A stretch of DNA of 64,000 bases, from the NCBI GenBank assembly GCA_013397935.1, contig VZRN01004349.1, forward strand, positions 98,640 to 162,639, in the 5' to 3' direction. Source of the DNA: Dasyornis broadbenti. Its lineage: Eukaryota; Chordata; Aves; Passeriformes; Dasyornithidae. A program made the translations under genes and the position numbers. The notes below the pieces were generated by a model, which was given only the letters and a program-made list of their open reading frames with translations, did not search any database and was not told the DNA's origin. Below, in pieces: positions 1 through 12,600 of the stretch; within the stretch, counting starts at the first letter, position 1, and every line of letters starts with the position of its first letter.

Positions 1-6
1 CCCACA

Positions 7-21
7 CCCCCCCCCCCCCCC
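7..21. repeat. poly-C tract (15 C)
   Basis: A run of 15 consecutive C follows a short CA-containing C-rich lead at the very start of the window. It is a simple homopolymer; its length is the kind of value sequencing often gets wrong. Confidence 0.9.
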
Positions 22-1137
22 GAAAAACCTGGGTCAAGCTAAACCATGACATGTACATATCCAGAATATCTTTGCAATTTAAATTACTTTGCAATTTACT
101 TTTCACTCAACTCTAGCCCTAGTGGATTTTTGTTTGCATATATCATATCTCAATCCAGCTGTTACCCTTGGAAGGCCATTCAGGTCATTATGAAAAAGCT
201 GTTGATCACACATCTCATATGCGTAGTTCTCTTCTATTACTCTTCCAAGAAATCTTTGACAACACCATTAAAAAACCCCCTTTTTATTAACTGCTGTAAA
301 TAGTTTGGCCTGGAATTTTCTTTAGTTGTCTATCTGCTGTTTTCTTCAATGACTAGCTCCAAAATATATATTTTTTACACCAGTAAGATTTTATTATATT
401 TAATGTGATGCTCTGATGAGGTTATGGCTCCTCCTTAAGCTGTGAAATAATGAGGGCTCAACAACACAGTTTGTTTGGGTTTTTCTTTTAAATCTCTTTA
501 TCTGTATATATGCCAGACAAACACTTTCAGCAGTGGCACTAGTATACTAATTCAGTCCTTTAATTTTATTTATAGCAAGCCTTCTAAAATATTGATATTA
601 GTTCTTGTTTTCATTTAGGTGTTTGAACCTGACTGAATAAATTGAGATAGAATCTCTGACATTTCTGCTGCTCTGCCATTTTACACCAAGATTTACACTT
701 TCTTAATTATTGTAACTATATATCACACACCTTGTTAAAATTTTCTTCATTTAGTGTCTCTCCTGGAGAAAAGTATGCCACTTGTAGATGCTTTTCTTCC
801 ATTTTTTTTTTTTTTTTTTTTTTTAAACTAGGGAAAAGTCACCTGGAAAAATTATGGGATATAGGATGGAAGCAAATAATATAGTGTCTTTGTATCAGTT
901 GGTCATTCTTTGCGTTTATAAGGCACTCAACAGAATATAGAAAGGACTACTGCTCATCATTCACTGTGGAAAGAAAAACTGCCCTCTTTCAGCTGGTACA
1001 GAGAGCACAGACCAAGAAAGGAATGGTTTCTTGTGAAGCCTCAGCAAGTACTTTTCATCTGCACTGAGCCAAACTTCACCTACAGAAGTTAAAATAAAAT
1101 ACTGTGAGGAAAACTTCTGTCAGACTGAAGGAATGAA
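22..1137. other. AT-rich non-coding stretch
   Basis: I see no gene or recognisable transposon here. The only distinct element is a 23-base poly-T run at about 802-824. Short open frames in this stretch have no recognisable protein content. Confidence 0.6.
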
Positions 1138-1310
1138 TTAGAACCCTGAGAGCTCTTGCCAGCGCTGTTTATTCTCTTCTGGCAGCTCCCACACTCCAGC
1201 TCTTAGTCTTTCCTGGCTCTTACCTAAACGCACAAGAAATCTCTCTACCTTCACCACCCCTTTAGGTGCAGTAATACTATCGTGACTGTTGAACACGACA
1301 CACTTGAAAT
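1138..1310 (-). other. candidate terminal coding exon, unknown gene
   Basis: On the minus strand a pyrimidine-rich run ending in TTTGCAG (AG at 1311-1312) is followed by an open frame of 56 codons ending in TAA at 1138-1140. If spliced at that AG, the exon begins with the last two bases of a split codon. The peptide is charged and reads like a folded or helical protein end, for example GVWELPEENKQRWQEL near its C-terminus and VVKVERFLVRLGKSQERL before it. I do not recognise the family. No upstream exon of the same gene is evident at higher coordinates. Acceptor-like sites and open frames of this length both occur by chance, so this is only a candidate. An old processed pseudogene fragment is an alternative. 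Confidence 0.22.
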
Positions 1311-2279
1311 CTGCAAATAAGACATAAATAAAAAGAATGAATTGCACCAGGCCTCATCTAAAATGTTAAAGAATGTTTTTAATAATGAAATTTATAACAA
1401 AGTTTGCAATTATTTTTCAGCAGTGGAGAAAAAGACCCTTCAAAATTGTCCCAGAAGCTAAAATAACATGATTTTCCTGCGTCTTTTCCAATTGTAATTT
1501 AACACTACTCTGTGAAATCAGACAAAGAGTTTTTTCTTCCTTGTTGTACTGCAGAACAAATGCCAAATTCTACTCAGGGTATGACTGGAAGAGATTGACA
1601 TTGAAACATGTCCCAGTCTGCTTCCATTATATTCACATAGCTACAAAGACATTTCAGCAGCTCCAAAATAGAGCTCAGTGTAAGAACTTGGGATGATTAT
1701 CTGAGCACTAGATAAGCACAAAAAGATTTCTAAATAATTTCAAATAACTTTTGAGCAAACCATATCTTTTCCTCAGAGATGCTGTAAACTAAAATATTTT
1801 CCCATAGAAACAGTTTTTTGTGGTTTAAGAATTCTGTTCATATAAAACTGGTAATTGTTGTTCCTTACTCCCACTAATAAAGATTTATCTAGAACTAACT
1901 CAAATTTAGGCTTTTCTTTAGAGAATTCTGAACACTTTCTTCCTTGCATTTTCTGCCTGTGGCTTTGCCTGCCCTGTATGGCACCTCTGTAGGTGTGGAC
2001 ATCAGGAAGCTCTAGCAGCTTTTAACAAGAATGTCAGCAAACCTTGACCCCTGGTACCTGAGGCCTTTGCTTTGTCCCCCTGATTAGGGAGGGTCAAACA
2101 ATGACTCAGTTGAGAGCCATAGGCATAGGGGTCCAGGTGGTGTATATTTCCATCAGTCCTCTGGTGAGGGAAAAAAGTGTAAGAAGGAAGGCAGTGATAC
2201 TGAAGATCGATAATTGGTTGTGGAGCAAGCATTGGCAATAGAGTTTTGGTTTCCTTAGCCATGGAAACCTGTTAGAACA
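1311..2279. other. non-coding stretch, nothing recognised
   Basis: Apart from the acceptor-like tract next to the candidate exon at 1138-1310, I see no gene, RNA or known repeat. Overlapping short frames near 2002-2360 on the minus strand have no protein-like content and partly overlap the CR1 fragment to the right. Confidence 0.5.
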
Positions 2280-2492
2280 CACATAAACACCTGAAGAGAG
2301 GGTGCAAGAAGAGGGAATCAGAATCTTTTTAGTGGTGCCCAATGACAGCACCAGAGGCAATGGGACCTACAAGAAACACAGGAAGTTGCCTCTTCAGGAA
2401 CACCAGGAAACACTTTTTCACTGTAAGGGCGACCGAGTGCTGTCACAGGTAGCCAAGAAAGGCTGTGCAGTCTCCATCCTTGGAAAGTTTTC
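2280..2492 (+). mobile_element. CR1 LINE fragment (end of ORF2)
   Basis: A degraded plus-strand CR1 piece from the C-terminal end of ORF2. The translation keeps the recognisable order found at the end of CR1 ORF2: a 'VVPNDSTRGNGTYKKHRK' stretch resembling the family's VVPSDRTRGNGHKL-type segment, then a 'GDRVLSQVAKK' stretch matching the family's VTEHWNRLP segment, then 'VSILGK' for the usual ESPSLEIFK end. The DNA also resembles CR1, for example 'gtggtgcccaatgacagcac' and 'gcaatgggacctacaag'. It has no typical CR1 3' tail and is truncated at both ends. It is not functional. Confidence 0.75.
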
Positions 2493-5400
2493 AGTTGCTG
2501 ACTTCACTCAAATTGAGAAGTGTAAAACTTCAAGAAAAGATGACAAACATTATGTTAGGCAATATTTTTGATTTTGAAAAGAATCTGGAGGATGGTGGAA
2601 AACACTTTAGAAACAAGTCTTTAGAAACAGCGTTCTGTACCCTAGAAAGAAACTTTTTCACTGATGAAACATCTGGAAAATGTTTTATATTGGACTAACA
2701 AAATCAAACAAACAAGAACTTCCTTAGCAGAACTCAGAGGGTCTCTATACAGAGATTTTCTTCTCCAGAAAGTTTAAACATTACAATTATCTAGTAATAT
2801 GATTTTTGGAGTGATACCTCCACATCACAGGTATTTTTCAGTTGCTGAGTATTATATATAGCTGTTTACTGTCAATGTATTTTTACCCTTTTCCTATGTT
2901 AAACATTCTTGTGAAACAGATGTTCATTCATGTATCTCTTTCAGAAAGCTTTATTCTAAATAGCTAAGAAATGGGAGGCTAAGATTAAGCAGAGACATTT
3001 CAGTGATTTTGGAGAATAGAGCTCTACTCCAAGGCAGATTCTAAAGGATTCCTAATAAACAATTTGTGAAAAAAGTGGCTTCTTTTTTCTTTTGTCACAT
3101 TAAGAAAGATGAAGATAACAGTTTCACCCCATAAAGCCAGGTTATCTCTTCGCTTTAACTACCTTTTTTTCCCTTAATTTTTAATATAGAAAATAATCTT
3201 AGAAGCTGAAACAGAAATTAGAGATTCTACAGGTAAAGTGTTTCGACAAAATATGTATAGGCATTTTTAATCATTATTATGAGGTCAGACAGTTATTTCA
3301 CATAAGTAGTGTATTTCAGTGGTAACTTCTATGTACTTAGGTTCTTCAAAAAACATACAATACCTTTTAAAAATCCACAGCCTATATTTCAGATTGTGCC
3401 CAAGACAACAAAGTCTGTTTTCATATTTTCCCTCATTATTCTGTTTTATTTTGCCACTAAGAGAAGCCAGTTATCCTTTAACTGACCTGAAATCTATAGC
3501 TTTGCACAGTTGCAGTAAGGCTTAAATTCCTTTTTGTCCTCTGGAATCTCTGGAACTCAGAGAGATGAATAAAAATTATCCCCTTCAGTCCTGCAGTAGC
3601 CAATCAGTTATTCTTTCAAATAGTCCCAGTGGTGAGGGCTGGTAGAAATTTATGCAACTGGGTGACAGGCACTAAAACCAGTATTTGAAGAAGGGAGTCA
3701 AAATTTAGGTCTTGTGGACAACTAGGAAAAAAAAAAAAAGGTACGGAGTTAACTGGCCTTTACTACCAATACAACTTAAATACAAAAGTAAACAGAGTTA
3801 TCAAAAGAGTGTTAGAGTGCTAAGAAGAGCTGAATAATGGTGGTACGGTATGGTGGAATGATATTCTTTACATGGCATCTGAAGGCCTGATAAATGTGTC
3901 CAGTATATAGATAACACATCATTAATCTTCAAAAATGTCTGCAAATAGATCTCAAGGATGTCATGTCTCTCAATGAAAACAGAGAGGAATGACTGGGGTA
4001 TGAGGAATGATTGCGTTTTCACATGTGGAATCAGCGGGTGTGTTCTGCCCTGTGGTGGAAAGAACATATCAAGTTATGACACAGATGGGAGATGTACAAA
4101 TATATGTAACTTTTAAAGAAGACATCTCTAAAGAGACCCAGGGAAATTACTGTGAGGTTTTGTTACAGTAGGATATTCAGTGTTTTTCTCTCAGCTACTG
4201 AAAAACCTTAATGAAGCCACACTCTATCAGGGAGATGGTGAATCCTACGCAACCTAGTCAAAGTTTTTCTGCTACAGCTCCCCGTGTCACTATCTGTCCC
4301 ATAAAATGAGCCCACATGAGGAATGTAAATCCAAATCTCTAGTATGTTATTATAAAATATTACCTATAAGTAGTTGGTTGATATGAGGCAGTTATGAAGA
4401 CTGTTTTGTAAAATTCCTTGTTGAGACTTTTCTCACAGCAATGTAAGAAACTGCAAAGCTTTAAGAAAATTGTTGATTGAAGTATATATAAACACAATAT
4501 TTTACAGTATCCCCCACAATAAAGCAGGCTATCATGCCTTTGGGGTTTCTGGCTGCTTCTTGGAGAAGGTGATGCAAATGGGGAATATTTAATATGTTGG
4601 TGCTTTCACTTTTTACATGCACAATTTTGTAATTTGTTTCCATTTTCTAGAACTAGATTTTAAGTTGTAAGACAAAATGAAGTGTAAAGGTATCTGTAAA
4701 CAGCAAATGCAAAGTTAATGTTAGTTTAAATGTAGTTGTATCATTATCTTCAGTAATGATCCAATATTTCAATGTTTTTCTTTCAATAGGGAATGCAAGC
4801 TTTGGCAGCTAGAGCCCCTTCTTTTGCAGACACCTAATACTTTTATGTCTCTGATAACTAAACAAGATAATTTCCATTTTCAGTTCTTATCAAAATCTTT
4901 TTAAGTTTTAAAAAAGAGTTAACTTATAAAAAAACCCCAAACAAAACCCCAGCTCTCCCTCCTTCAGTATCACCCAAAGTATTTCTTTCTCTCCAAGTCT
5001 AATATTGTCAAGGAGAGGCATAGCTTTTTCTTCACTTTGTTTCAGAAGGTGCCCTAACAGGAAATTCTAACCGCTTTAGAAATCACATCATCCAGAGCAC
5101 TGTGTGCTGATGTCTCTAAAGGAAATAACTCTTCTTGAGTTCACAAGAGTTTTGTTAGTGTTTTGGTTTAGCTTGAGTGAAGCAGCCTTAATGAGAACAG
5201 CCAACTAATACTGAAAATGAAATTATGTTGGGTCTGACCTTTACTTTCTTGAGGAAAGACAACCAACTTTGACAAAGCCAGGCAAGTTGGGTAGAATAGT
5301 CATGATGAGGGTGGAGTTAGTTTTATTATTACTAATTAATTAATTAATTAACTTTATTATTACTAATTAATTTATTGTGATCTTTTCTGAATCCTTGGGC

Positions 5401-6781
5401 TTTCCATATGAGCATGGTCAGAAGAAATGCATTAATTCTGACAGCAGAGGGTGTCTACCAACACTTGCCGCGTGAGCCACAAAAACACTTGGAACCAATA
5501 TGATAGGTAGAAAACCAGACTTTTTTTTTACACCTAGAAAAGATTATTCTACTAACTTATTTATAAGGCATTCTATAGCCTCATATCCTTGCTTTGTCTA
5601 TTTGATTTATACAGATACTTCAACGAGATTTTCTTGCAGCACAAGGGAGACAGGGGCATTGCCTGTGACAGAGTTGTATCTCCTGTGATCAGGAACCACA
5701 TTCTTACAGCTGCAAGTGGGCATGTAACCTTTCCTCTCTGAGTTACCGTGTTCAAGAACTTTTTACCATTTGCAAAGAGAATTTGTAAGCTGTATATAAA
5801 GCCTTTAAATGTTTGAAGCAATTATTTGTATCCCACCGATGTGCTAACGGTGATATTTTGCCTGCCTTGCAAACACTACCGGGTGGACTGGGATAATCTT
5901 CTGTGCTCCTTGGAAGAGTGATCCTCAGTGTTGATAAGCTTTCACCTGAATCCAGGATTTCCCCCCTCAGTCCATTCATTGCTAATTCTTACCATGTCAA
6001 ACTATCTCACCTCATGCATGGCTCTTGTCTACATACTTTCCCAACCTTTTCTCAACTCAGGAGTATTCACCGAAACTGTGGTCAGGTTTATTCAGTACGA
6101 TATAGAGGCCAGTTCTGAAATACTGTTACCATGAAACCTGTGAAATGTTTTCTAGCATTACAGAAGATTGTGAACTGCCTTTCTGTTGTAACCTTTGATG
6201 ACCTTTTACTGTTGTCAGGGAGAATGAATGATTCATGGAAGAACAAAACCTTGCAAACGACAAAAGACGTGGTTACTCTACCTGCGCTTGTTTATGGGTT
6301 TCAGTTACAGAAGCACTCATGTAGGAAGGCAACTCTGTCTCTTTTTACATTTTTCCAAGTCAGAAGTTATGGATAGCTCAAAGGTTAAGGCATCAAATAA
6401 TCTCAGAAAAAGAGTCTAAATAGTTTTTAGGCACAAGTTCTTTATATGCCCATCATGAAAAAAGAATTACTGCATCAACAGAGAAAAAAAAATTTCATCC
6501 TATATAAATTTGTATTACTTCTCTGAAAGGTATGATAAGACTGAATTATTTTTTTATTTTGCTGTCTCTAAGTAAGAGGCAAGGAAGACGGATGTGGCTT
6601 CTTTGACACCAATAGCCAGAAAGTCAAATCTGGAGCGCATTAGGCATGTCTGTACTTAGAAGTATGGTGCACAGTCACTGCTAAAACAAGAGTGGGAACT
6701 ATTTGTTTCTAGAGGGGAAAAAAATAAAGATCAGGAGGTCTAAGTACAGAGCGATACATCTGTAAAAGCCAAAAGATAAAT
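2493..6781. other. AT-rich non-coding stretch
   Basis: About 4.3 kb with no recognisable gene or transposon. It contains an A-run at about 3727-3739 and the TTAA-type repeat listed at 5322-5372. Many short open frames on both strands overlap each other without protein-like content, as expected by chance. Confidence 0.55.
5322..5372. repeat. 20-bp direct repeat flanking (TTAA)n
   Basis: A perfect 20-base copy starting TTTATTATTACTAA occurs at 5322-5341 and again at 5353-5372. A run of TTAA repeats separates them. This looks like slippage or local duplication within an AT-rich simple repeat. Confidence 0.85.
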
Positions 6782-6825
6782 GAAAATACAGTGGTGGTAG
6801 AAAGAAAATACAGTGGTGGTGGAAA
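6782..6825. repeat. 22-bp tandem duplication
   Basis: Two adjacent 22-base units, 6782-6803 and 6804-6825, start with GAAAATACAGTGGTGGT and differ at a single position (A in the first, G in the second). This is a simple tandem duplication. Confidence 0.9.
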
Positions 6826-9538
6826 GAGAAATAAATGAGCATGTCACTGAAGAGAAAAAGCAAAAGTGGTGTTTTTTCTTTAGGAAAAATATCTGTGAGA
6901 CTAGAAATATATTTTAGTAGAAATTAAATTGATTTTATGATATGACTACATGCAACAGGGCATGCTAAGTTAAATGCCAAATGGTTACAGTCAGAGATGA
7001 CCTCAGAGGTCCCTTTTATTGTTAATACATTTTACATGCAGTTCTGAGGAAATAACATCCTTCACAAGCTCATGAATCCCATGGATCTAGCAGTGAAATT
7101 GTGCATCCATTTGTGGCAATGCTGTCAGAAGACCAATAAATAATTAAATAACCCTTTCTAATGAAGATGTCAGCATTATGCAAAAATTAGAACGGTGTCA
7201 TTTTAACCCTAGAGAAGGTATTTTAAAAATTGCACATAGTTTAGCAGTTGTTTATCAACTGTCAGAAGCACAAATCTATACTGGATGAATGGAATATAAA
7301 AAACCCCTTTTCTACATTACATTCATGCTACCAAGAAAATCGATTATATAAGTATGACTCTTCAGATGGACATACTTTGTGTATTATTTCCTATTCTTTT
7401 AAATGAAATAAATAGTGCTTCTGTCTCAGAGGTTTTAGGAAATCAGTCATGGCTTCTATTTTGTAAGAAATTTTTGAAGATGGAGGACTTTTACTCACTG
7501 TAAAATGTGGCAGAGTGATGATAAATATCTGCTTTGGAAAATATAGATATTTCTATTACGATTGAGCAATCTCTTAAGTGGCTGTGTTTTCTTCTATTCT
7601 GTATCATTGTTATAATTTTTTGCCTAAAATAAATTTTAAAAAATAAGTTGATCAAGCTAGAAAGATTTCAATGCATTATAGAAATTAATCAAAGGATAAT
7701 GTCCAATTTGAAGACAGTCACTCTTGCGTTCATGACTAAGCAAGAGAAATAGGTACTGACCAGGAGGTGAGTTATATCACCCTGCTATTTCTGTAGGACT
7801 AGACAGAACCAAAGTTTAATTAATATAACTTAGGACACATGACTTTCACCCTAAATGTGTCTTTAAAACAACCTAATGATTTTCCTCTTCCTGTTCTTGA
7901 AATCTCAGTAAATGAAACACTATGGTGTGTATAGATTTTTGCTTACACAACTCTGCATTTTAAACCATTGCTAAGATCTACACTATCAGAAATCCAGAAG
8001 GGAGAGACATAACTGCATTTCATAATCCATATTTTTTGTTTTTATAATCCTATATTTTAGTTTTGTAAATGATGGCCTGCAATACCAGTACAAGAGGTCC
8101 AACAGCATATGCTGACCTGTGTGATGCAAGTTGCTTTCTGCTTAGTCCTAATATTTTCTTAAATTGTTCTTTTGGACTTTGCTGTGATGAATGGACTAGC
8201 CATCAACTTCATTTTTTTTTTTTCTTTGAGGCAGTTATAATTCTTCACTTCCCTGTCTCTGCTACTTTGCTAAATATCAGACCAATTTGTCAATCCAGAC
8301 AAATGTGTGTGGGAACGTTTCTGCATATATTTTTCAGAGGAGGGTGAAAGATTAGTGATCTCAGTGCACTGATTTTGAATTCTGATACTAACTTCTGATG
8401 ACTAAGTGCTGTACGGTTTTCCTTAGCTACATGTAGTGGATGGATTTCTTCTGTATTTGAGTGATCTTCCCACTTTAATTTTAACAATTTCACATCCAAT
8501 GATAGCATAATTCATGTTATGAATGTTCATGAGGATAATTTCTTGCACACTTGACTGTATAAACTGAACATCAAATCAAATTTATCAGTTACTCAACCCT
8601 GTCTACCAAGAATATTTTCTATCTCTGTGTTTTTAAAAACTTTAGAAAGAGGCATGAGATTGAAGGAATTGTAGACAGTCCCAAGCACATATATCTTGCA
8701 CACCTCTCAAGATTAAAGATTCTTTATTCATAATTATTTGGACACTCACTGTTTAAAAATTATTAGCTTTATTTTTTGTCTTTAGTACTAGCTTGCCAAA
8801 GTCAAGATTATTAGTATTTAAGCTGCCTGAATACACAGCCTGTTTCTTTTTATCATTGTTTCTGTTGTATTTCTCTTTTTATCCAGTAGGTATTATTTAG
8901 GGAGAGAAATTAATGAATTAAAGAGCTGAATGAAGGCCAGGATGTTATTTTGTCCTGCACTTTGTACTAATTACCTTTGCTGATACAGAAAGATCTCCAT
9001 GAAACCTTTCATCTATTTTTGCTGTTTAGCTAAACAGACATAACAGTTCAAACCTACGACAAAAGTGTGTGTATCAAAATGTGGAGATGAATTCAGCAAA
9101 ATCAAGTGCATTTTAGCAGCACAAGATGAATACACAAAACTCATCATCCGTTTTTCATTTCAAGAACTATCTGGGAAAATTTCTACTAGCCTCAGAGAAA
9201 AAACCCTGATTTTGATTTGTCTGTCTTAAAAGTGTCAATTGGTACTGGTTTATAGGAATAAGCAGACAGTTTAGTGATTGGCCACACAAAAGACATTTTC
9301 ATTTTCTGTATCCTAGATAGCTCTCAAACACAAAGTTATTTGTATTAATTTTCTTCTGTGGTAGATTCCAAAATTCTGCAGAACGTTTACACACAGAGTT
9401 GAGACTGAAGGGATGTTTTAGTCAATCAGGAGTAATTATTGAGAAAAAAAGACTTGGGGAGAAATAATCTCTTTAATGAATAGAAATTGCTTTGAAATAC
9501 TCTGGTTTGGATTCCAACTTCTGAACCTTTTTTCTTAG
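6826..9538. other. non-coding stretch with one possible CR1 trace
   Basis: Mostly AT-rich sequence with no gene recognised. Around 6989-7017 the string 'agatgacctcagaggtccc' resembles the CR1 3' end (a '...gatgacctccagaggtcccttccaacc' type segment), but it lacks the terminal short repeats and is too short to call firmly. Confidence 0.4.
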
Positions 9539-9657
9539 CTCTGTATGCTTCCTTCAGTCGATTCAGGAGTGCAGAAGCTAAGCGCATTCAGAAATTTCAG
9601 GCCTTTGACCCAGTAAAAGGTTTTGTGCTTCCCAAGACTGGAGAAATCTCCGGTTAA
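9539..9657 (+). other. candidate terminal coding exon, unknown gene
   Basis: A pyrimidine-rich run ending in TTTTTTCTTAG (AG at 9537-9538) precedes a short open frame that ends at TAA 9655-9657. From the AG the exon would begin with two bases of a split codon and then encode 38 residues, with recognisable stretches such as FRSAEAKRIQKFQAFDP and VLPKTGEISG. Unlike its AT-rich surroundings it keeps several CpG dinucleotides, which is common in constrained coding sequence. I do not recognise the protein. There is no convincing polyadenylation signal directly downstream and no upstream exon in view. It could be chance, or part of a conserved non-coding element. Confidence 0.22.
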
Positions 9658-12600
9658 AGATCTAAGTTTTAATTCTACACTAAGGACAGCAAAAATTGGG
9701 AATGGAGCAATATTAGTTAATGTGCAAAATGGTTAGCAATATTTCCCTAATTTCCTGTTACTCACAGTGTATGTTCAAAAACTGTTGGGTTCTATGACGT
9801 AGTCCTCTCAAAGTCCCTGTTTTGAACAGGAAACATTATCATGTGTGGGAACACGGATGAAAATTACTTTTAACAAAAATATGTCATATGAAGAACGTCC
9901 ACCAAAACTCCTTCGCTTCCATGAAGCATCCCAGCAAGTTCTGCTAGGTCCAAAAGACCATCTTCTAAGGAGTCTCACAGGTCATGTGTATACATGGGAG
10001 ATTCTGGAAGCTCTGAGAACCCGGATGAGCTGACAGAGTCAAATATCTGAAAGTCAGTGATATGATGATGGGTCTTCGAAAGAAATCACTGAATTAATTG
10101 GTTCACCTAGTCTCATATCCTAGTTATTATATGATGAACATCTACATCCATGAGTGGGAATGACCTCTTTGGGACAATCTAGTCTTATTTCATGATAGCA
10201 GCAGAGTCACATACCTCATTGTTTTTGCATGATAACCTTCATCAAGTATACAAACAGGATGCAATCCTATAGTGAAAAGGAGATAAAGTAGATGAAATCT
10301 GGGCTCACTTTTAGGTTTGTAAATATTATAGTTGTGAACCTTGGTATAGCAGTAATATGCATTGAAATCATGTAGTGTTCGTTATCAGAAAACCAACTGA
10401 AAACGTAGAGCAAAACCCATTCTGTTTGAGTGAAAAACAGATATAGGTAGAGAAAAAATTTCAGTAAAGTATTGGATATGGAATGTACCAATCTTTCTGT
10501 AATCAGCAGGGACTTTGCTTATAGATGTCTAAAGGCCAGAGATTGTTCTAGAATTTTACGGAGTAAAAGATCAAAAAGTAGAACTCCTGCTTTTGTTAGA
10601 GGATACAATACTCTTGATTCAAGCCCAGTTGGCACAAATGGGAGGTGTTGGAGAAAAATGTTCTTGTTTCACATACCTGTGGCATAAGAACAGCAAAGAT
10701 GAAGAAAAAATCGCCTTGTTTTAGTCCTAGCACCTATGTAACAAGTGTATTGGTAATAAAATTGTGAAAATAAGATTGCCATAGCTCTCTTACACTAAAG
10801 GCATGAAAAAATATGAGGGAAAAACTTCTGCAAAGTGTTATTCTGTAGACATATAAAGCTTAAGGTATCTGAAAAGTGTCTGAAAGATAAAAACCTTGGC
10901 TTTTGTACAAATTATAATACAAATTAATTTTGCATACACTTCCATAAAAACATATTTAGACTGTAATTCTTCGTTCAGCATTGGACTAAACTAATCAGGA
11001 CTATTTTGAAGAGAGCAATCTTGGGTAACAACTGTAAATAGCACTAAAATTTTTAACCATCTCACAGAAATGGTTCCACAATGCTGTTGTTATCTGAAGA
11101 GACACAAAGCATCTAAATGAGGAATATTATTTTCATTGGTATATAAGCAATAAGTACAGTATCTGAAAAAAACTGACGATTATATCACTTTGGGGAATGA
11201 TGAAACTCACCATTTGAGAAAATGACTCCATTATCTTTCCAGTTCATTATAAGAACATCTTCTTCCTTTGTCTTTTGCAGTGATACTTTAATGTGGGAAT
11301 GAATGATTGTAAATCAAGAGATTTATCTTTTAAATCTATTATGCATTTTTCTGTTGAATTTCTGAATTTAAATTAAAGTATAAACATTTTCTGTGCTGCA
11401 TGTAATACTCAAAGGAGTTGCACTTTGAAATGATTTCTTTTTTTTTTTTGTTTGTTTTCTTTAATCTCAGTGAGTTTATAATTCAGAGGCTGGGCACTAT
11501 AAAGAGTTGTAACCTGCTGAGCTGATCAGAGTTGCATCTCAGATATGTGATTCTGTTCATTTGAGCTGTGTTGGCTTAGAGGTGTAGGTCAGCCTGCAGC
11601 AAACGTGGAGACATAAACATTGGTTAAAGCAGTTTAAAGGAAAATACCAGACCTGCATATGTGGTGGCTAAATGGAGAGTATGCAGCTGGTTATCTTCCC
11701 CCAGGGGACATTTCTCAGCTCTGCTGAGTCCTGATAACTGGATTTTATTATAGAATCTATAGGGGATCCTCTGCAGTATTCACATGAGTTATTGTTATTG
11801 GGGAATCTACAGTGTTGTGGTCATAGGAAATTGAAAGAAAACGCTGCTATTACAAAGCATCTCAAATATCACTTATGTCAGCATTTTACATCAAAACCCA
11901 TCAGTGATACTGTGCTGACTGCAAACAAAACTATGTGAGACACAAGAATGGCAGCTTGAGATGTCTGAGTGTGCTTTAAAATGTTCCAAAGTTGTATGAT
12001 TTCCCCCCATATACTCAAATAACTCTACTTCTGTAAAATGATCTCCCACATCCTATGTCTGTATGCAAACAGACAGCAATAAAACAGTTGAAATGGAAAA
12101 TACACTCCAGGTTTTTTGAGGGGTGGTAATGGAGGCAGACACCTAAATGAGAAGAGTTTGCAACTTCTGTAAAATTCAGTGATTAGGACAGTCCTAATGT
12201 CTGTAGGACTTTGAAAATTTAGGTGAGAATTAATTCCCTGTGGATGACAAATATTTACATTTTTATTTGTTTTCACAATTGAAACATGGACAGTGAATAG
12301 CTTTCTGACAGAGGACCCCTTAGACTATTTGTTTGTTTTAATTCTGTGCTGCCTAATATAACATCTGATTTTGCATTTTGCAAAAAACGAATACAATAAT
12401 TCAGGGTTATTTTTGTCTTCGTTATGTTATGTTATAGTTTTATAGTGTATAGATCATTATTTTTCTTGGTAGGCCGTGTGTCAAGTACTGAGCAAAGGAA
12501 AGCAATTGAAAAATGAATATAGTTCATAATCAATGAAAAATGAGACTAATTTATTGTGGGTAAAAACTGACTATTCTGTCTTCACATGTTAAGACAGCTT

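Noticed and set aside
11262..11310. Strong splice-acceptor-like tract CTTTGTCTTTTGCAG
   Set aside because: Stops follow within a few codons in every frame, so no coding exon is supported; a non-coding exon cannot be judged from sequence alone.
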